From contig CAMZLA010000049.1 of the NCBI GenBank assembly GCA_947311665.1, forward strand, positions 1 to 5,162: a stretch of DNA of 5,162 nucleotides, in the 5' to 3' direction. Both the position numbers and the translations under genes were made by a program. The DNA is from an uncultured Candidatus Altimarinota bacterium (GTDB taxonomy: Bacteria; Patescibacteriota; Gracilibacteria; CAIRYL01). Below are positions 5,032 to 5,162 of this stretch, piece by piece; position 1 is the first letter of the stretch, and every line of letters begins with the position of its first letter. A model generated the notes under the pieces. That model saw nothing but the letters and a program-made list of their open reading frames with translations. It made no database searches and had not been told where the DNA came from.

Positions 5032-5078
5032 ACTCCCGGAAGTTGAGCAGCGAATAAATCTGGGTAAATCCAGGAGTT
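5031..5078. other. Inverted repeat / stem-loop, 10-bp arms
   Basis: AACTCCCGGA (5031-5040) pairs with TCCAGGAGTT (5069-5078) at nine of ten positions, with a 28-base loop. The left arm begins at the last stop of the broken reading frame. No T run follows, so it is not a standard intrinsic terminator. An alternative small hairpin, CTGG/CCAG at 5060-5073, would compete with it. The remaining bases to 5162 show no RNA gene that I recognise, and only a short uninterrupted frame (5095-5162) running off the end, too short to call. This end is modestly more GC-rich (about 39%) than the rest. Confidence 0.4.
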
Positions 5079-5162
5079 ATATCATCAGGCAGCTTAATTA
5101 CTCTCGCTAAAATGGATAACTGACTTCAACCTACGAGAACTTAAGGGAAAGTTGTTCATAAC

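Noticed and set aside
4936..5084. Minus-strand open frame of about 49 codons reading YNSWIYPDLFAAQLPGVYST, complementary to the second LAS-x3-WKG copy
   Set aside because: It looks protein-like but has no ATG, and the differences between the two repeat copies fall at third positions of the plus-strand frame, which favours plus-strand coding.

Overview
The window is about 5.2 kb of very AT-rich DNA (roughly 70% A+T by eye) with compact genes, almost no Shine-Dalgarno sequences, TAA or TAG stops and lysine-rich proteins. Together with the gene content this suggests a small-genome bacterium, most likely of the Patescibacteria (CPR); that lineage call is an inference from style, not from a marker gene. 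The standard code fits: about 1,300 codons of convincing protein carry many GGN glycines and no internal TGA.

Left end (1-320): the last 57 codons of an unrecognised rightward gene meet a leftward gene cluster. Between them lies a short, more GC-rich patch whose minus strand reads as a protein-like stretch with no start codon.

Left half (286-2562, minus strand): three co-oriented genes run leftward. They are a GT4-family glycosyltransferase, a 129-residue acidic helical protein of unknown function, and a shikimate-kinase-like P-loop kinase. Gaps are 46 and 77 bases, so they may form an operon.

Centre (2563-2805): a divergent intergenic region with two inverted repeats, one of them a nearly perfect 17-bp-arm palindrome next to the glycosyltransferase start. 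It also holds a possible 15-codon leader ORF whose TAA overlaps the ATG of the next gene (TAATG).

Right half (2806-4819, plus strand): an ECF-type sigma factor is followed by a membrane-anchored FecR-domain protein, the usual layout of a sigma factor and its transmembrane regulator. A working model is that the FecR protein senses something outside the membrane and controls the sigma factor. The divergent glycosyltransferase cluster is a candidate target, but this is only inferred from position.

Right end (4700-5162): the reading frame of the FecR protein becomes doubtful. An 18-base A run is followed by lysine-rich coding-like stretches that switch among all three frames. These include two diverged copies of a motif, LAS-x-x-x-WKG, whose differences fall mainly at third codon positions. 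This looks like one protein tail broken by small indels, from assembly or sequencing error or from real decay. The last 130 bases contain a stem-loop but no gene I can support.
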